A DNA stretch of 64,000 nucleotides from Prochilodus magdalenae. Taxonomy: Eukaryota; Chordata; Actinopteri; Characiformes; Prochilodontidae. The position numbers were made by a program, and so were the translations under genes. Where the stretch lies: the NCBI GenBank assembly GCA_024036415.1, contig JAMWET010000814.1, positions 338,001 through 402,000 of the forward strand, written 5' to 3'. Within the stretch, counting starts at the first letter, position 1; every line of letters begins with the position of its first letter. Under the pieces are notes generated by a model that saw only the letters and a program-made list of their open reading frames with translations, was not told the DNA's origin and searched no databases. Positions 1 through 11,869 of the stretch are shown here, one piece after another.

Positions 1-29
1 CAGTAAGAAGTGTTATAGCACAAGGTTTG

Positions 30-789
30 TACACCCATCATCAAAAAATTAGTTACACAGAAAACTGCACCCAGAAGGAATCAACCGACAGGAATGAGAG
101 ATATGCAATTGATTCAAGTATCACGCTCGGCTGCGCATGTGATGTAAGCCAGGACGGGCCTCATCACTGTACCTGGCTGACCCAACAGCCACGATTGAAG
201 ACATTCAGTGAGCAGTGATGCCCTCCATGAGTCATCCTGTTAGTGCCAGCACCATTGGCTGACGGCTGCACGACGGAGGACTACATGTACCCAGACCGTT
301 ATGACAACTGCCCTTAACACCGCGTCAACATCACCAAAGACTGTAATGGTTTCGTGCCATGGAGTGACTCAGAATGGCCACGGGTCATCTTCAGTGACGA
401 GTCCTGCTTTTGTCTTGGTGGAGACGACTAATGAATCAATGGATGCACCGTGGTCAGCACAAAGATGAACAGTTTGTTGTCACGCGCCACACGTCCAGAA
501 GGCCCGGTGTCACCCCACCTCTATTCCTACCGCACAATCTGCAGAATATTCAAAATGCATGGGATGGATTATCACAGGACACCATTAGGAACCTCTACAA
601 CTGCATGCCTAGGCGTCTGGTGGCCCAACTGAGAGACAGACTTCTGTATGTGTAGCTCAATAAACATTCCCCATATTAGTCTAAATGTATCATCATTTAT
701 TGTTCCTGGTAACCTTTATCTTCCTTCCCTATAGCACTGTAATCCCACACCTCCCTCTGGGTGCAGCTCTTCTTTTGATGATGAGTGTA
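30..789 (+). mobile_element. Tc1-like element, family A, decayed but with both ends
   Basis: The terminal inverted repeats read CACCCATCATCAAAA at 32 and TTTTGATGATGAGTG ending at 787, each flanked by TA, the Tc1/mariner target duplication. Translated pieces inside resemble a Tc1 transposase: a segment around 390-440 matches the first catalytic aspartate region (FSDESCFCLGGDD-like) and the end around 560-640 matches the C-terminal segment. Stops and shifts break the frame, so it is not functional. Related copies lie at 14941-15670 and 26131-27037. Confidence 0.7.
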
Positions 790-794
790 TTTTG

Positions 795-1145
795 TGTTTT
801 GTCCATAGCACCAGAAAGACTCACTCCATGACAGTCTGGCACAGCACCATTAAGGGCAGTGGTAACGGTCGGTGTGCATGTAGTCCTGTGTCATGCATCT
901 GCCTTCCCATGGTGGTGGCCGGATGATTCATGGAGGACATCACTGCTTGCTGAATATCTGCAGTCGTGGCTGTTGGGTCAATCAGGTCCTGCAGTTAGGC
1001 TCATCCTTACCTTACATCCCACTCACAGACGAGCGTGAAACTGGAATCATTCACATGTGCTCACAATGTCAAACTTATCCACCAAGTTTCCTTCCTGTTG
1101 GTTGATTCTTTCTATTTGTGCAAGTAGTCTTTCGATGATAATGTA
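795..1145 (-). mobile_element. Tc1-like family A half-copy, inverted next to the previous one
   Basis: Read on the minus strand from about 1145 down to 795, this matches the 5' part of family A: the terminal repeat (TACATTATCATCGAAAG), then a sequence like 70-350 of the + copy. The 3' half is missing. Together with 30-789 it forms a large imperfect inverted repeat. Confidence 0.55.
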
Positions 1146-1695
1146 AGTTTGTGTCAGTAAACATCAGTCCTCTGGTAGCTTTTGCTAATCTGTCCGGTTC
1201 ACTCCAGGTCATTACGAAATGTCAGACAGTTGAAGGTCAGTGTAACCAGGTTGCAAATTGTAAAAGTTTAATATAATCTTAAGGTTATAAACTGTAAAAT
1301 GGGTAAACTCCCCATGACAACATAGAACGTATGTCTCCCTGGCATCTTTAAAAAAAAGGGTGACATCCCTGGCAGCACAGAGTGATAACAGGTCCTGCTA
1401 TTTAATATCTATTAAGCCTTAACTCTATATATAAACCCCCATAAATTCAGACCTAAAAGCCTGGTTCAGCCATGCTGTAAATTCAGACCTTGTTCCATGC
1501 CCCATTACCTTGGTAATAAATATACAGCCTGTCAGGCTCAGGCAGCTGATGCCTACAAACCCTTAAACACAGCGCATGATGTCTTCATCTATAGAGAGGG
1601 GTGGCGTGCAGCCTCTAGGCACTGGCAATTTGAAAGTCGAGTGGAAATGACTTTAATAGTGGATATATTTAAAAGGGACTTACATACACACATAT

Positions 1696-1735
<40 letters not shown>

Positions 1736-1885
1736 GTCATATGATTTGTCCCTGGAGTGAGCTCTTTTCTCTTTTTTGGTGAGCTGTATTATTGCGTAAG
1801 CTCCACTCTGATTGGCTGGTTTACAGCGAGACGCTGTGATGATCACACAGGCACAATGGAGACTGATATGGGCAAATGTTGTCAC
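1146..1885. other. Non-coding interval with a (CA)n/(TA)n microsatellite
   Basis: I see no gene here. A microsatellite of CA and then TA repeats lies at about 1685-1736. Open frames crossing it are repeat artefacts. Confidence 0.6.
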
Positions 1886-2300
1886 TCAGTATGGTGTCAG
1901 GCCGCTGTCGGGAGTTGTAGAGGTTCCTAATGATATCCTATAATAATCCATCTCATTCAGCTTGAATATCCTCACACAGTTCCTACAGATGGTGCAGTAC
2001 GGGTAGAGGTGGAGTGACACCAGGCCTTGGAACAGTGTCACTCCAGGTGGAACGACAACCAGTCGTTCATCTTGGCGCTGACCACAGTTCCTCCACACAT
2101 GGATTCGTTGGTCGTCTCCACCAAGTCCAAAGTGGGACTCATCACTGAAGATGACCTGCTGCCATTCTCTTGTCTTTGGCGACGCTGATGTGGTGTTAAG
2201 GGCAGTCATCGTCATGGTCTGTGGGCATATGGTCCTATATCATATAGTCGTCTGCCAGTGATGCTGGTACTAATAGGATGACTCCTGGAGGGAATCTTTG
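1886..2300 (-). mobile_element. Tc1-like family A fragment
   Basis: On the minus strand a 109-codon open stretch (2215-1886) includes QQVIFSDESHFGLGGDDQRI, the segment around the first catalytic aspartate of Tc1-type transposases, followed by a deleted join to C-terminal sequence. Neither terminal repeat is recognisable. It is a decayed internal fragment. Confidence 0.65.
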
Positions 2301-3479
2301 CTCACTGAATCTAATGGGACCTTTAATCTTCCTTGTGTTGATTTCAAGTGTTCCCAAGCAATCCCACTTGCAGTGCCAGTGGTGTTCAAATTTATATTGT
2401 GGTGTTCAGACTTTGCTGTATATTAACTGTGCATCTGTGTTTAACGGCGAGCAGAACGGATCTAATGGATTGTGCGGTGATATGAGTGAAAGTGGCGCCC
2501 ATCAACTGAGATACATCACTCTCAAGGTCACAGTGATGCAGAGGACATTTCAATAATTAACAGAAGACCCTTCATTGCTGTCTCGCTGCGTGTGGGCGGA
2601 ACGAGACACAACAGTGTTTGATTGTAGCATATTGCTCTATGGTGCTGTTGCATGCTTTGCTATTGTGAAACACGATATGAGATATGATAGTACCAGACTG
2701 GAATCACAGGTTGTTTCTGGCTTCCAGATGAAATAAAACTATTGTCAATTATGAGATGCGTTCGGATATTTGATCCTGGATGCTGAGAGCAGGCCAGCGA
2801 CTGTGTTATCGCATTAATATCCGGTGCCATCGTGCCGTACGTGCCTCTGCCGGCCATTCATGCCCACCCGTACACAGGCTCGGGACGGTGGGAGGACAGG
2901 GTGTTCGGGGGGTGGGGCACCAACACTGAGAATGAGTAAGAATCATATGATCCACTGTTACCATAGCAACAGATCCCAGCAGTGGGCCCTGGCGAGGTGA
3001 GTCACATGAGAGAGGCGAGAAGCTTTCTGCGTGCGAGAGCTACACACGCACACGCGCTGCAGGCTCGGGGTGCTCCACTCTACCCAGGGCTACATGCTTC
3101 AGCACGAGGGATGGCCCTGTGCCGCCGACCTGAATCTTCCAACTGATGTTGGTGCACTGAAATGTACAGATATGTTGCTATGGCTAAATGGATCATGTCC
3201 ATTTCAGGAATTCTGAGCCTAAGCAGTTTTTCTCTATGGGAAAATTATTTTTGCAAATCATCACTATTGATCTGAGTTTGATGTGTTTAGTCCTAAGTGC
3301 ATTTCTACCTGAACATCACTGGATCTTCAAAATGTATGGCAGTCCAGACCAAAAGTTCTGCACTGCTATACAGCATGCTACAAGTTAACTCACCTGCATG
3401 ACTTTTCCTGTCACAATGTAAAGTAAGTATACTTTAATAATACAGCAGCTGCTCAAACTGGAGCCTAAAATCGCCAAAG
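2301..3479. other. Non-coding interval, nothing recognised
   Basis: Short open frames only, with no domain I recognise, no RNA gene and no clear repeat ends. Moderately GC-rich patches occur at 2810-2930 and 3000-3110. Confidence 0.5.
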
Positions 3480-4020
3480 CAACTTAACCACCATACCTGG
3501 CAAAGCCTGTAACTTTGTGAGCAGCATACCTGGTGCTGTTGCTGGTTTACAATGTCGACCACCTCTGGGGGGTGTTTAAATTATGCAGAAATGGGTTCTT
3601 TGGTTGAGATGGCAGTAGGTTTGAATCACAGTGCCTATGCTGAGCTGCTGGACAACCAGGTTTTGCCTTTTGTTCATCATCATGCCAAGAAACATAATAT
3701 GCCTATCCATGTAAGATGGCAGTTCTCAAAGTCACAGGGCTGTAAATGTGACTGATTGGCATAATGAACATTTAAGAGCATTCACGGATCTGGACTGCCC
3801 AGCGAAGTCCCTGGACTTGACTCCTCTTAAAGATTTGTGGCACTACCTAAAACAACCAGTACAACACCAGGGAAGGCATCCACCAAATCTGGCCCAACTG
3901 CAACTGTTTAGTGCAAGAGTGGGTGAACATTGATGTGGCCTTTATCCACAAACCTGTCCAGTTCATGCCAAATCCAATCATGGCCGTTTTTTTTTTGTGC
4001 TTGTGGAGATAGTATTGCTG
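3480..4020 (+). mobile_element. Tc1-like family E, C-terminal transposase fragment
   Basis: Translation from about 3700 gives a Tc1-type C-terminal catalytic segment: DCPAKSLDLTPLKDLWHYLK, equivalent to the usual [14 protein letters not shown] block, followed by a PPNLAQLQLF tail. The same tail occurs in shorter elements at 10795-11335, 35067-35590 and 43730-44590. This copy therefore looks like a remnant of a longer relative. It abuts a (TA)n tract. Confidence 0.6.
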
Positions 4021-4033
4021 AGTTTTGATATAC

Positions 4034-4034
<1 letters not shown>

Positions 4035-4120
<86 letters not shown>
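4035..4120. repeat. (TA)n microsatellite
   Basis: About 43 uninterrupted TA units, running directly into a MITE terminal repeat at 4121. Confidence 0.95.
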
Positions 4121-4122
<2 letters not shown>

Positions 4123-4344
4123 TCGCTGTCCAATGAAAAACATGTATCTCCATTTTTGTTGATTTTCACTTTTATGCATCGTTGGAACGCAGCACTTTTT
4201 ATGAGGAATGGAATAACAGAAATTGCTCAAAACTGCTTGGATAAAAAGTCTGGTTCCATTGAATTGCATTGAAACTACACTAGGTTTTTGGCCTCCTGTA
4301 AAGTTGCCATTTTGGAGATACCTGCTTTTCATTGGACAGTGACG
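4121..4344. mobile_element. Short TIR element (MITE family K), copy 1
   Basis: A 224-bp unit with inverted ends: CGTCGCTGTCCAATGAAAAA at 4121 and its near complement ending TTGGACAGTGACG at 4344. Inversion extends over about 30 bp per end (to TATCTCCA). It lies between two TA tracts. It has no coding capacity. Related copies are at 9715-9960, 28215-28410, 39499-39585 and 53331-53528. Confidence 0.75.
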
Positions 4345-4403
4345 ATATATATATATATATTCCTTCCTCTCTCCCTCTATCTCTACATGTATATATATTT
4401 ATC

Positions 4404-4479
<76 letters not shown>
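4345..4479. repeat. TA-rich and (TA)n tract
   Basis: A short TA run at 4345-4359, a CT-rich spacer, then about 38 TA units at 4403-4478. With 4035-4120 it brackets the MITE. Confidence 0.9.
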
Positions 4480-4480
<1 letters not shown>

Positions 4481-4729
4481 CCCTGGTTGAAACCACTAAT
4501 GAGACTAACGCTGACTACAGTATGCATTCTTATATGTATATCTTCTACATCATCTTTCTTTTAAAGGTGCAGTCTACGATTACAGAGCCAGGGTTGTGTA
4601 CAGACACCAGCATTTTTTTCAGCACACACACAGAATGGACAGCTAGTGGACCGTGTCGAGGTACTAACTGAATTTGACTAAATGTATTCTGGATTAAAAT
4701 CGTATATATAGTGTAAATGATTTTTTTAC

Positions 4730-4793
4730 GCAAGTTTGCATTGTTGTTATTGTACAACAAAGCAAACTTGCATTGTTGTACAATAACAATAAC
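4730..4793. repeat. Compound inverted repeat (hairpin-prone)
   Basis: GCAAGTTTGC at 4730 is complementary to GCAAACTTGC at 4762, and TTGTTATTGTACAACAA is complementary to TTGTTGTACAATAACAA. The unit is thus an alternating palindrome of about 64 bp. No gene is attached. Confidence 0.75.
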
Positions 4794-4949
4794 ACACATT
4801 GTTCTGTTCTTCTATGAAGGCTTCATGTGTTGATGGTATCTACTGTGAGTGTGGGAAATCAAAATGCTTCCATTTATTATGCGCCTAAGGCAGCACTATA
4901 TATAATTCACTGTAGTTGTTATTTAGGTTAACGACCTCATTTCCACAAA

Positions 4950-5070
4950 CAACTCTCTCTCTTTCTCTCTCTCTCACTTTCTCTCTCTGTCTCTCTCTCT
5001 TTCCTCCTTTTCTCTCTTCCTTCCTCTCTCCCTCTATCTCTTTCACTTTCTCTCTCTCTCTCTGTCCCCC
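4950..5070. repeat. CT-rich (polypyrimidine) low-complexity tract
   Basis: Nearly pure C/T on the + strand, with CTCTCT runs. Open frames on both strands here are composition artefacts. Confidence 0.9.
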
Positions 5071-5457
5071 TTCCACACTTACACCTGGATATCTAGGGCT
5101 ACCTGTTTATTGTTCCAGGGTCGATGCAGCAGCCAGGGTTGAACAGCTGTGGCTGAGCCCTGATCTCCCATCCCAGGGGGTACGGCATCTAAGCTTGCAA
5201 CCTCACTCAAACAGAAATGCCTTTCAATCACCATCTCCACAGGAGGCAAATCCTCTGTTTGTTGTTCTCTTGGCTGATAAATTTGATCTATGACTATTTG
5301 AACTCCCACCAATCTCATAATTCTGTTACACAGATGGCTTTTTTCCCATGATTCAGCCGTATCAGAATGCTCTCTGCTCAGTGTAAGCCTTCTGGCTCCT
5401 CACTTTAACCCATGTGTGATGGACAAAGAGAAACCTCCATCTCAGTTTATTTCCTCA

Positions 5458-5880
5458 CATACACTATATGGACAAAAGTACTGGGACACCTCCAGGAGCT
5501 ACTATGGAATTCTAAATCCATATCCATTAATACAGAGTTGGTTCCCTGCTTTGCAACTATAACATCCATCCAGAGGAGCATTTCTGGAGTCAGACATGTT
5601 GGACGAGAGTGTCTGGCTCTCAACCTCCATTCTAGTTCATCCCAAAGGTGTTGGATGGGGTTGAGGTTAGGCCTCTGTGTGGGCCAGTCAAATTCTTCCA
5701 AACATGCGGACCATGATATGTGCTCTGGGATAAAGTCATGCTGGAACAGGAAAGGTTCTTCCCCAAAGTGTTCCCACAAAGTTGGAAGCATACTGCCCAA
5801 ATTAACTTGGTAGGCTGAAGCATTAAGATTTCACTTCAATAGCATTACCCCTCCTCCACCAAACAGTCGGCACAGTCAGG
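5458..5880 (-). mobile_element. Tc1-like fragment, C-terminal transposase part
   Basis: One end reads ACTATATGGACAAAAGTACT at about 5462, a terminal repeat type common in fish Tc1 elements. The minus strand gives LFQHDFIPEHIS and FDWPTQRPNLNPIQHLWDEL, matching the second catalytic aspartate and the final DE-containing block of Tc1 transposases. The other end and the N-terminal half are missing. Confidence 0.7.
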
Positions 5881-6469
5881 CACGTAGCAGTCTCCTGGGA
5901 TTTGCCAGCCCATGACCATCAGACTGCCAGACAGAGAAGTGTGATTCAGGCTGAGAGTTGGTGGGACTGTGGTGCATGATGGGATGCAGTACACTGTGAA
6001 GATAGCTCCCTCTGTATACTAGAAACTCTAACTGGAGTAGAACACCATCTGGATATCTTCAGTGCACTACAGATCTTCAGTTTGGTCCCATACTGCATAC
6101 TACATAGTACTATCAGGCATGTTCAGTATGTGAGTAGTATGTAGTATGCCATTTCGATTACAGCCATTGACTGAAACCTGAATTCAATGAGTAAGAGATG
6201 TATAGTGTGTCTAGTAGAGCAGTAATGTCTCTCTGAAAGTAGAGTAAAAAGATATATCCTCACAGCAAGCACCATTTCCAGGCCAGCATTAATGAGTCAT
6301 GTTGGCTATCCATCTCACTATTCTGCACCAAGAGCGAAGACGGCCTGAATAAAGTCAAGAGCAGAATGAATTCACTAGACTTGTCAGGAAGAAAAATGAG
6401 TCAGAGACGGCGGATTCCTCGCTGGAGGTGAAGAGATAGTGTGAGATTGATACTCTGGTCTTATTATCA
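5881..6469. other. Non-coding interval, nothing recognised
   Basis: Contains short repeats of the form GTAGTATGTAGTATG near 6130, but no gene. Confidence 0.5.
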
Positions 6470-7133
6470 TCTTGCTGACAAAGAGCTTAGCAGTTCTAGC
6501 TTTTGGGAAACGTACCACGTGCTCAAGCCATCAAGGTTACAGCCAGAGTTCCATAAAAGCCAGGTTATACAGACAGACTAGGGTGCGTGCAAACGTTAGC
6601 TTAGCATGCCCATGTAACCTGAAGAGGTATTTCATCAGAATTTTCCCGCGTTGCCCAGCTTACGTGTATGCTGACGTAGGAGCGCGTTGGTGACTCACGC
6701 GCACCTATAGTAGGCTAATTCGCTAATACGCTCTCCACCAATCGCCATTAGACAGAAGTGGCCGCGGTCCCGTGTTTTTTGTTGTTTTTAACCGCTGGAG
6801 GGCGAACCGAGGAGCTGGCTGGACGACCCCCCCCTCCTTCCCCATTGCCGCCGCCGCCGCATATGACCACCGGCTCGCTGCTGAAAGTTACTATTTTGGG
6901 GTTGGCTAACGAGGCGCTATCGGCTCCCGCGGGGGCTTTGCGTCAGGAGGAGTCAGGCTCGCGCTGCGCACTGTTTGACAGTTCCAGCATTGACCGAGCA
7001 GAGCAAACATCCAGCGCCTCTCGGAGAAGAAGACATCTTCCTGCACCGAGTAGACGCTCTGAGCCGCACTGGCTCCTGTCACTCACATATACTGAGCTCA
7101 TCTAACAGTTATCGCCTACGGACATCCAGTGAG
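6470..7133 (+). promoter_or_regulatory. Candidate slc6a17 promoter and 5' non-coding exon
   Basis: This stretch is markedly richer in G+C and CpG than its surroundings, with CCGCCGCCGCCGC near 6850. It ends in a plausible splice donor, CAGTGAG|GTAGGAG at 7134. It lies on the same strand about 11 kb upstream of the acceptor at 18097, the arrangement expected for a non-coding first exon. No TATA box is obvious. The link to slc6a17 is inference from position and composition. Confidence 0.4.
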
Positions 7134-8167
7134 GTAGGAGACTTCCAGTGATTTCCCTCACGTGACCGGTTTGCATGGATGTGGTGTTTTGTACCTGAGA
7201 CTCTGAGTCTGGTTAATGAGGAGAGCCGTCTTCTCACCTGCTCCTCAGAATAGCTGCACGGACAGGACTGGATGCATTGTGCCGAACGCGAGCGATGACT
7301 CCTAACTTTACGCCAGGATTGCGCACAGGCTGGCTCAGAGCTGATGCGGGCTGTAGTGATTATGTTCTAGCCCAGGCTTTATCCTGGGGGTCGAATAGAT
7401 TGTTGACGCTCACCTCATTTTGGACCGCGTATGTAGTTTTATCCGTCCTGCGTCGGTGTAAAATGTGCGGGGCGGGGATTCACAGGTGAACTGTCCTAAC
7501 CGATAAGTGATCTCGTGCTCGCGCGCGCTCGAACGTGTGGCGCGCCAGTTTTAGGGTGGAAACGTGACCCACTTGTTTGACCTTGAGGATGCTGCGCGTG
7601 TCTTCTACGTATACGTGACGGAGGTGTTTGAGAACCCTCGTGCACCACGTGTGCGTGTTTCCAAACAAGCTGTGTGCGCATCTGCTGGTTATGGCAAGAA
7701 GGTCAGGACCAACGAGCATGGTGTGCGTTGGATGCATGATGACACTGGCCAGCGATGCAGTGGAGAGCATCCTAGACAAATGCAAGTCCCGGTTGGGACA
7801 CTTCTTAGACTAAATGATTTACGGTGGTTCATGGCTTTGAGGTTCTAGGACGGACTTGGTAGGGAACCTTTACATTGTGTGGTGGTTCTTTTGACTTTAC
7901 ATCAACTATCAATCGAACTAGCATCCATTTAGAAAGAGTTCCACCAGTTTTTCTTTTCTCTTTATTAATTAATAAATTAATAAATTAATTAATTATTTTT
8001 AAAATTTTTTTATTATGATGCAATCAAAGCAAAGAGCAGTTAAATTCTCAGTTCTTGAGAAACCTACCAAATCGTCCACAGTGACAGGAACCGGACGCCT
8101 GACCTTACACAGTGTTATTACGTGACCTGGTTAGGAATAACCAGCCTGATGCTCAAACATGGCTTTC
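7134..8167. other. CpG-rich then AT-rich non-coding interval
   Basis: 7134-7850 stays CpG-rich (for example around 7500-7620) and may be part of the CpG island of the candidate promoter. 7950-8020 is an AT-rich tract of TTAATTAATAAA-like units. Open frames of 94-101 codons overlap on both strands and resemble no family I know. Confidence 0.4.
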
Positions 8168-9106
8168 CAGTAGTTATCAGTAGGGATGCACCGATACCTG
8201 ATTCATACATATATACCAATACCAAGTACCGATACTGATTCAAACCTAAAACTTGTAAGTGTTAAATAAGTGTAATATTTATACAATTACATTTTTAAAA
8301 TATTGTATTTTGGTAAAATCAATGTTCTGTGCCACAAGCAAGAAGAATTTCCATTTACTTTTTGGGTTATATACTTTATTATTATTTTTTTTATATATTA
8401 GATGCTTAGGGAAACCTATTTTTGTTTAGTAACTATATATTTTTTAATTTAGTATTTACTAACATATAATGAGTACTGATAAACATGTTTCACAATGTAA
8501 GTAATTAATAGTTATAACCAGAGCTGAACAGTGTATGGATAAACTGTGTGATGTGCGCTTGTAAGCCCCCAGCAGCTTCACTGACTCAGCAGGATTTTGT
8601 TGCACAGTCGTTTGTCTCATACATACGTCTTGCTCATTCATTCTTACATCTCTGAGCATCAGACTCTGTCAGAGTTCACTAAAGATCACTGTCATTCATG
8701 GTGTCAGTAACTTTCAGCTTATTTCCCCACTGCTGAGTGATACAGCTGACCGGCGGAGACACGCCCTGGACACATTAGCTCAACTACCGTGCTGCCATGC
8801 TAGCTAAAGGACAGACAAGCTGGGCTAACATTAACCCAGACTAAAAGTGACTACACAGCGGCGATGAATGATTACTGAAAGAAGCCTGACTCAGCCTTTC
8901 ATATAAGGGGCTTCCTTCAGCATGATGGTGTTTAGCCATTAGCAGTTTTACCGGTCTGCTGTCATGTTATGTCTGTTGACATGCATGCATGAGTTTGCTT
9001 TGTGCTGTTAGTCATGGGTATCAGTTTTCCCATCACCACACTATATACCCTTAGGTGCCAGTATTGATACAGTACCGATATGGCGTCTGTGCAACTCTAG
9101 TTTTGA
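8168..9106. mobile_element. hAT-like non-autonomous element (tentative)
   Basis: The left end reads CAGTAGGGATGCACCGATAC, a terminal type common in fish hAT-like MITEs. The right end near 9065-9103 (CCGATATGGCGTCTGTGCAA) is a diverged complement. I could not find a convincing 8-bp target duplication. The interior is AT-rich and non-coding. Confidence 0.45.
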
Positions 9107-9124
9107 GAAAAGGCCTAAATCTCT

Positions 9125-9440
9125 TTTACCCACTTCTAAACCGCTTTATCCTTCTGGGTCACGGGGGGTGCTGAAGTCTATGCCAGCATTCAATGGGGAG
9201 AAGACAGGAAGCAGCCCATTGTAGGGCAGACACACAGTCATTCACATTCACTCACACACAATCACATCTAGTGGGGCAATTTAGCATCCCCAGTTCAAAC
9301 CCACACAGACACAGGAAGAACATGGAGATTCCACACAGAAAGGACCCTGGGCACCCTAGCTGGAAACTGAATCCGTACCCTCCTTGCTGTGAGGCATCAG
9401 ACCTACCACTCCTCCACATATGCTGGAAGGAGAGGTGCAC
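9125..9440 (+). repeat. Interspersed repeat, family R (fish-type)
   Basis: It has the order of blocks CTTCTGGGTCACGG, CAGACACACAGTCATTCACA, CAATTTAGCATCCCCAG and GACACAGGAAGAACATGGAG. The same blocks recur at 57165-57420 and in part at 58885-58985, so it is a dispersed repeat and not a gene. Confidence 0.65.
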
Positions 9441-9714
9441 TCTGTAAGAGCAATAGAACCAAGATTTCCCACTATTATCAGTGTATATTAAACCCATGAA
9501 GGTTCAGTGCTCGTTTTGGATTGTAGATACAGGAATATTAGCTTTATAGACATTGTGACCTCTGGTTCCTTTCATGACCACTTTAAGGAACCCATTCTGT
9601 GACTTACTCTGCAAAGCACCATTTCACACCAAGGCCACCCGAGACTATGTTGGCTTAAACCCCATAACTGAATAAATGGAATTCCCATTCAGAATGCTAT
9701 ATGAAAAACCATAT

Positions 9715-9960
9715 CGCTGCTGTCCAATGAGAAACATGTATCTCCACTTTTGTCCATTTTTACTTTTATGCTTCATTTGAACACATCAGCTGCTGTTTAC
9801 ACCGAGTGAGAATCTCATGACGAATTGATTAACAGAAATGGCCCAAAACTGTTTGGAAAGATGTCTGGTTCCATTGACTTACATTAAAGTTAAACGAGGT
9901 TTTTTCCTTCCCTGTAAAGTTGCCATTTTGGAGGTACTTGTTTGTCTTTGGACAGCGACG
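9715..9960. mobile_element. MITE family K, copy 2
   Basis: Starts CGCTGCTGTCCAATGAGAAA and ends TGTCTTTGGACAGCGACG, with ATAT on both sides. The internal sequence matches copy 1 in order (TTTTTACTTTTATGC, GGTTCCATTGACTTACATT). It is 246 bp and non-coding. Confidence 0.75.
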
Positions 9961-10794
9961 ATATGAACTTCTATAGCTACTTTAATCACTTTTAAGTACG
10001 GACCTTTAATGGAGCTGCTGTAGGTCATCTGCTGAGGGTAGTGACTGTGAGAAACCATGTGTTGGTCTGTAGGACGAGAACGCTTCAAGCCAAAGTCTAT
10101 TGCTCACCATAAATGCACATACATTATGGAATAAAGCTCTCACAATCAGATAGTCACCGCTGCTGATGACCACCAGGATACATGAGTCACTCCTAAGAAC
10201 ACCTTTAGCTTTACGCCTGCCACAACTTATGCGTCTGGGGTCTACCCTATTCATTTAAATGAGTCCTGTTATGACGTGCTCTGGTGCCTTACAGCTGCTG
10301 CTGATAAAGTTGGAACGCTCAGGTTATAGAAGGGAAGCCGCTGTAGGACAAGGACAGTCCTTAAGGTACTTGCAGAGTCACTGTGTTGTATCCTTGCTGG
10401 GTAGAATTCTGTCTCTGGATGGGTGTGCGTGTGTAAGTGCAGGCCTTGCTCTGAAGTACAGAGCTGTGCTGCTCCTGCTGTCTGAGTATGCCTTTGTGTT
10501 TGGAGTTGAGTGTGTTCAGTCTTAGCTGTATGTCTTCTCTCTGTGCAGCGCATTCGTTCTGTATTTCGAGGAACTGTCAGTCAAAGTGCAAACAGATGGA
10601 GGAGAGAAAGCAGAGGTTCATGGGAGGCAGGGGAGAGTGAGAATTTCATCGAGGCCTATTGCCTAGCAACGCTTTGAGATAAAACTAGAGCAGTCCCCAC
10701 TAAAGCCGTCAATTTGAAGGTGACGTGTTAGATCAGCTGGATCTTTCTTGCCTCTGGAGAAAAGCAGTGCCAGGTGGGAACCAGCTACAGACTG

Positions 10795-11335
10795 AGGCAC
10801 AGATATCAGATAGACCAGTCACTTGATCACATGTCATAATAAGATCAACAGACGAATCATGAGTCACCTTGCTGCATGAGGAGGATGAGGCTATACATAC
10901 CTGCGGGGTGTGAGTGACGGGATTCGTAGATTGAGAAGCGGTGGTACTGTGCAGTGAATGTCTCGTTCCATGTGTGGAAAATGGCTCCAAAGCAGATGTT
11001 AATGATTGGCTGAAAGGAAGGACTACATTTGGGTGTGCCAAAAACCATAGTGTGAAGGAAGCAGCTGAATCTGCAGGTGTTTCGTATAGTCATATGGGTC
11101 TACCAGCAGTGGCTAAAATCCCAGTCTACAGGAAACTCTCCTCAGAATTGTACCAGGGAAGGCATCCACCAAATCTGGCCCAACTGCACAATTCTTTGAT
11201 GCAAGAGTGTCAGAACATTGATGTCTCCTACATCCAGAACCTTGTCCAGTCCATGCCAAATCCAGTCACAGCTGTTGTCTATGTCTATGTTTCAGTCACA
11301 GGTGACTCATATTTATCTGCTGAGCTTATCAATAC
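10795..11335 (+). mobile_element. Tc1-like family E deletion derivative
   Basis: Translation around 10990-11240 gives a helix-turn-helix part (NHSVKEAAESAGVSYSHMGL) joined almost directly to the C-terminal tail (HPPNLAQLHNSLMQECQNI). The catalytic core is missing. The right end shows GCTGAGCTTATC like the other copies. It is non-functional by itself. Confidence 0.6.
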
Positions 11336-11869
11336 CTGTTCAGCAGAATTAATGTTTCGTTCACTCTTCTATCAGTTATACTGAGTCATGGTACGCCTGT
11401 TTTCTAGTTACAGCAATACTAATAGTGTACTACACTTCCCTGCTGCAGAATGAAAGTGCCTAAAAGATCTCTTAGGAGAGATACAATGTCCACTTTGGTC
11501 CTCCCACAGAACCTTTCATTCTATGGCTCTCAAACAGCCATTTTTATAACCGGCATGTGCAGGATTAATGATCTTTTCAAAGGTCCCACATCACGGAAAA
11601 GGTGGCTCCGCTAACAACCTGTTTTGCATTCACTATCCGAAGTACCAGTTTAGCTCTGCCTGTCCATGATGAAGTTCTGAAATGTGTTTCAAGCCAGAGT
11701 ACAGGACAGCAAATCAGAGCAGAGCTCAAACATGTTTTAGCAGTCTTAAATCACAGTGACACAGTGAGAACATGACAGGTCATGTTTACAGCTAAGTGAT
11801 CAAATAAAGCTGGAAAAATAAAATTGAATTGCATGTGTATATATATGTGTGTGTTTGTATGTATATATA
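11336..11869. other. Non-coding interval, nothing recognised
   Basis: No open frame of note. A TA/TG-rich stretch at 11835-11868 leads into the next element. Confidence 0.5.

Noticed and set aside
3847..4332. Frames rich in alternating Tyr-Ile around (TA)n tracts
   Set aside because: Pure microsatellite translation; the same happens at 4288, 31611, 39577, 46385 and 54646.
4916..5293. Serine/leucine-rich 125-codon frame
   Set aside because: The first part is the CT-rich low-complexity tract; the rest has no family resemblance.
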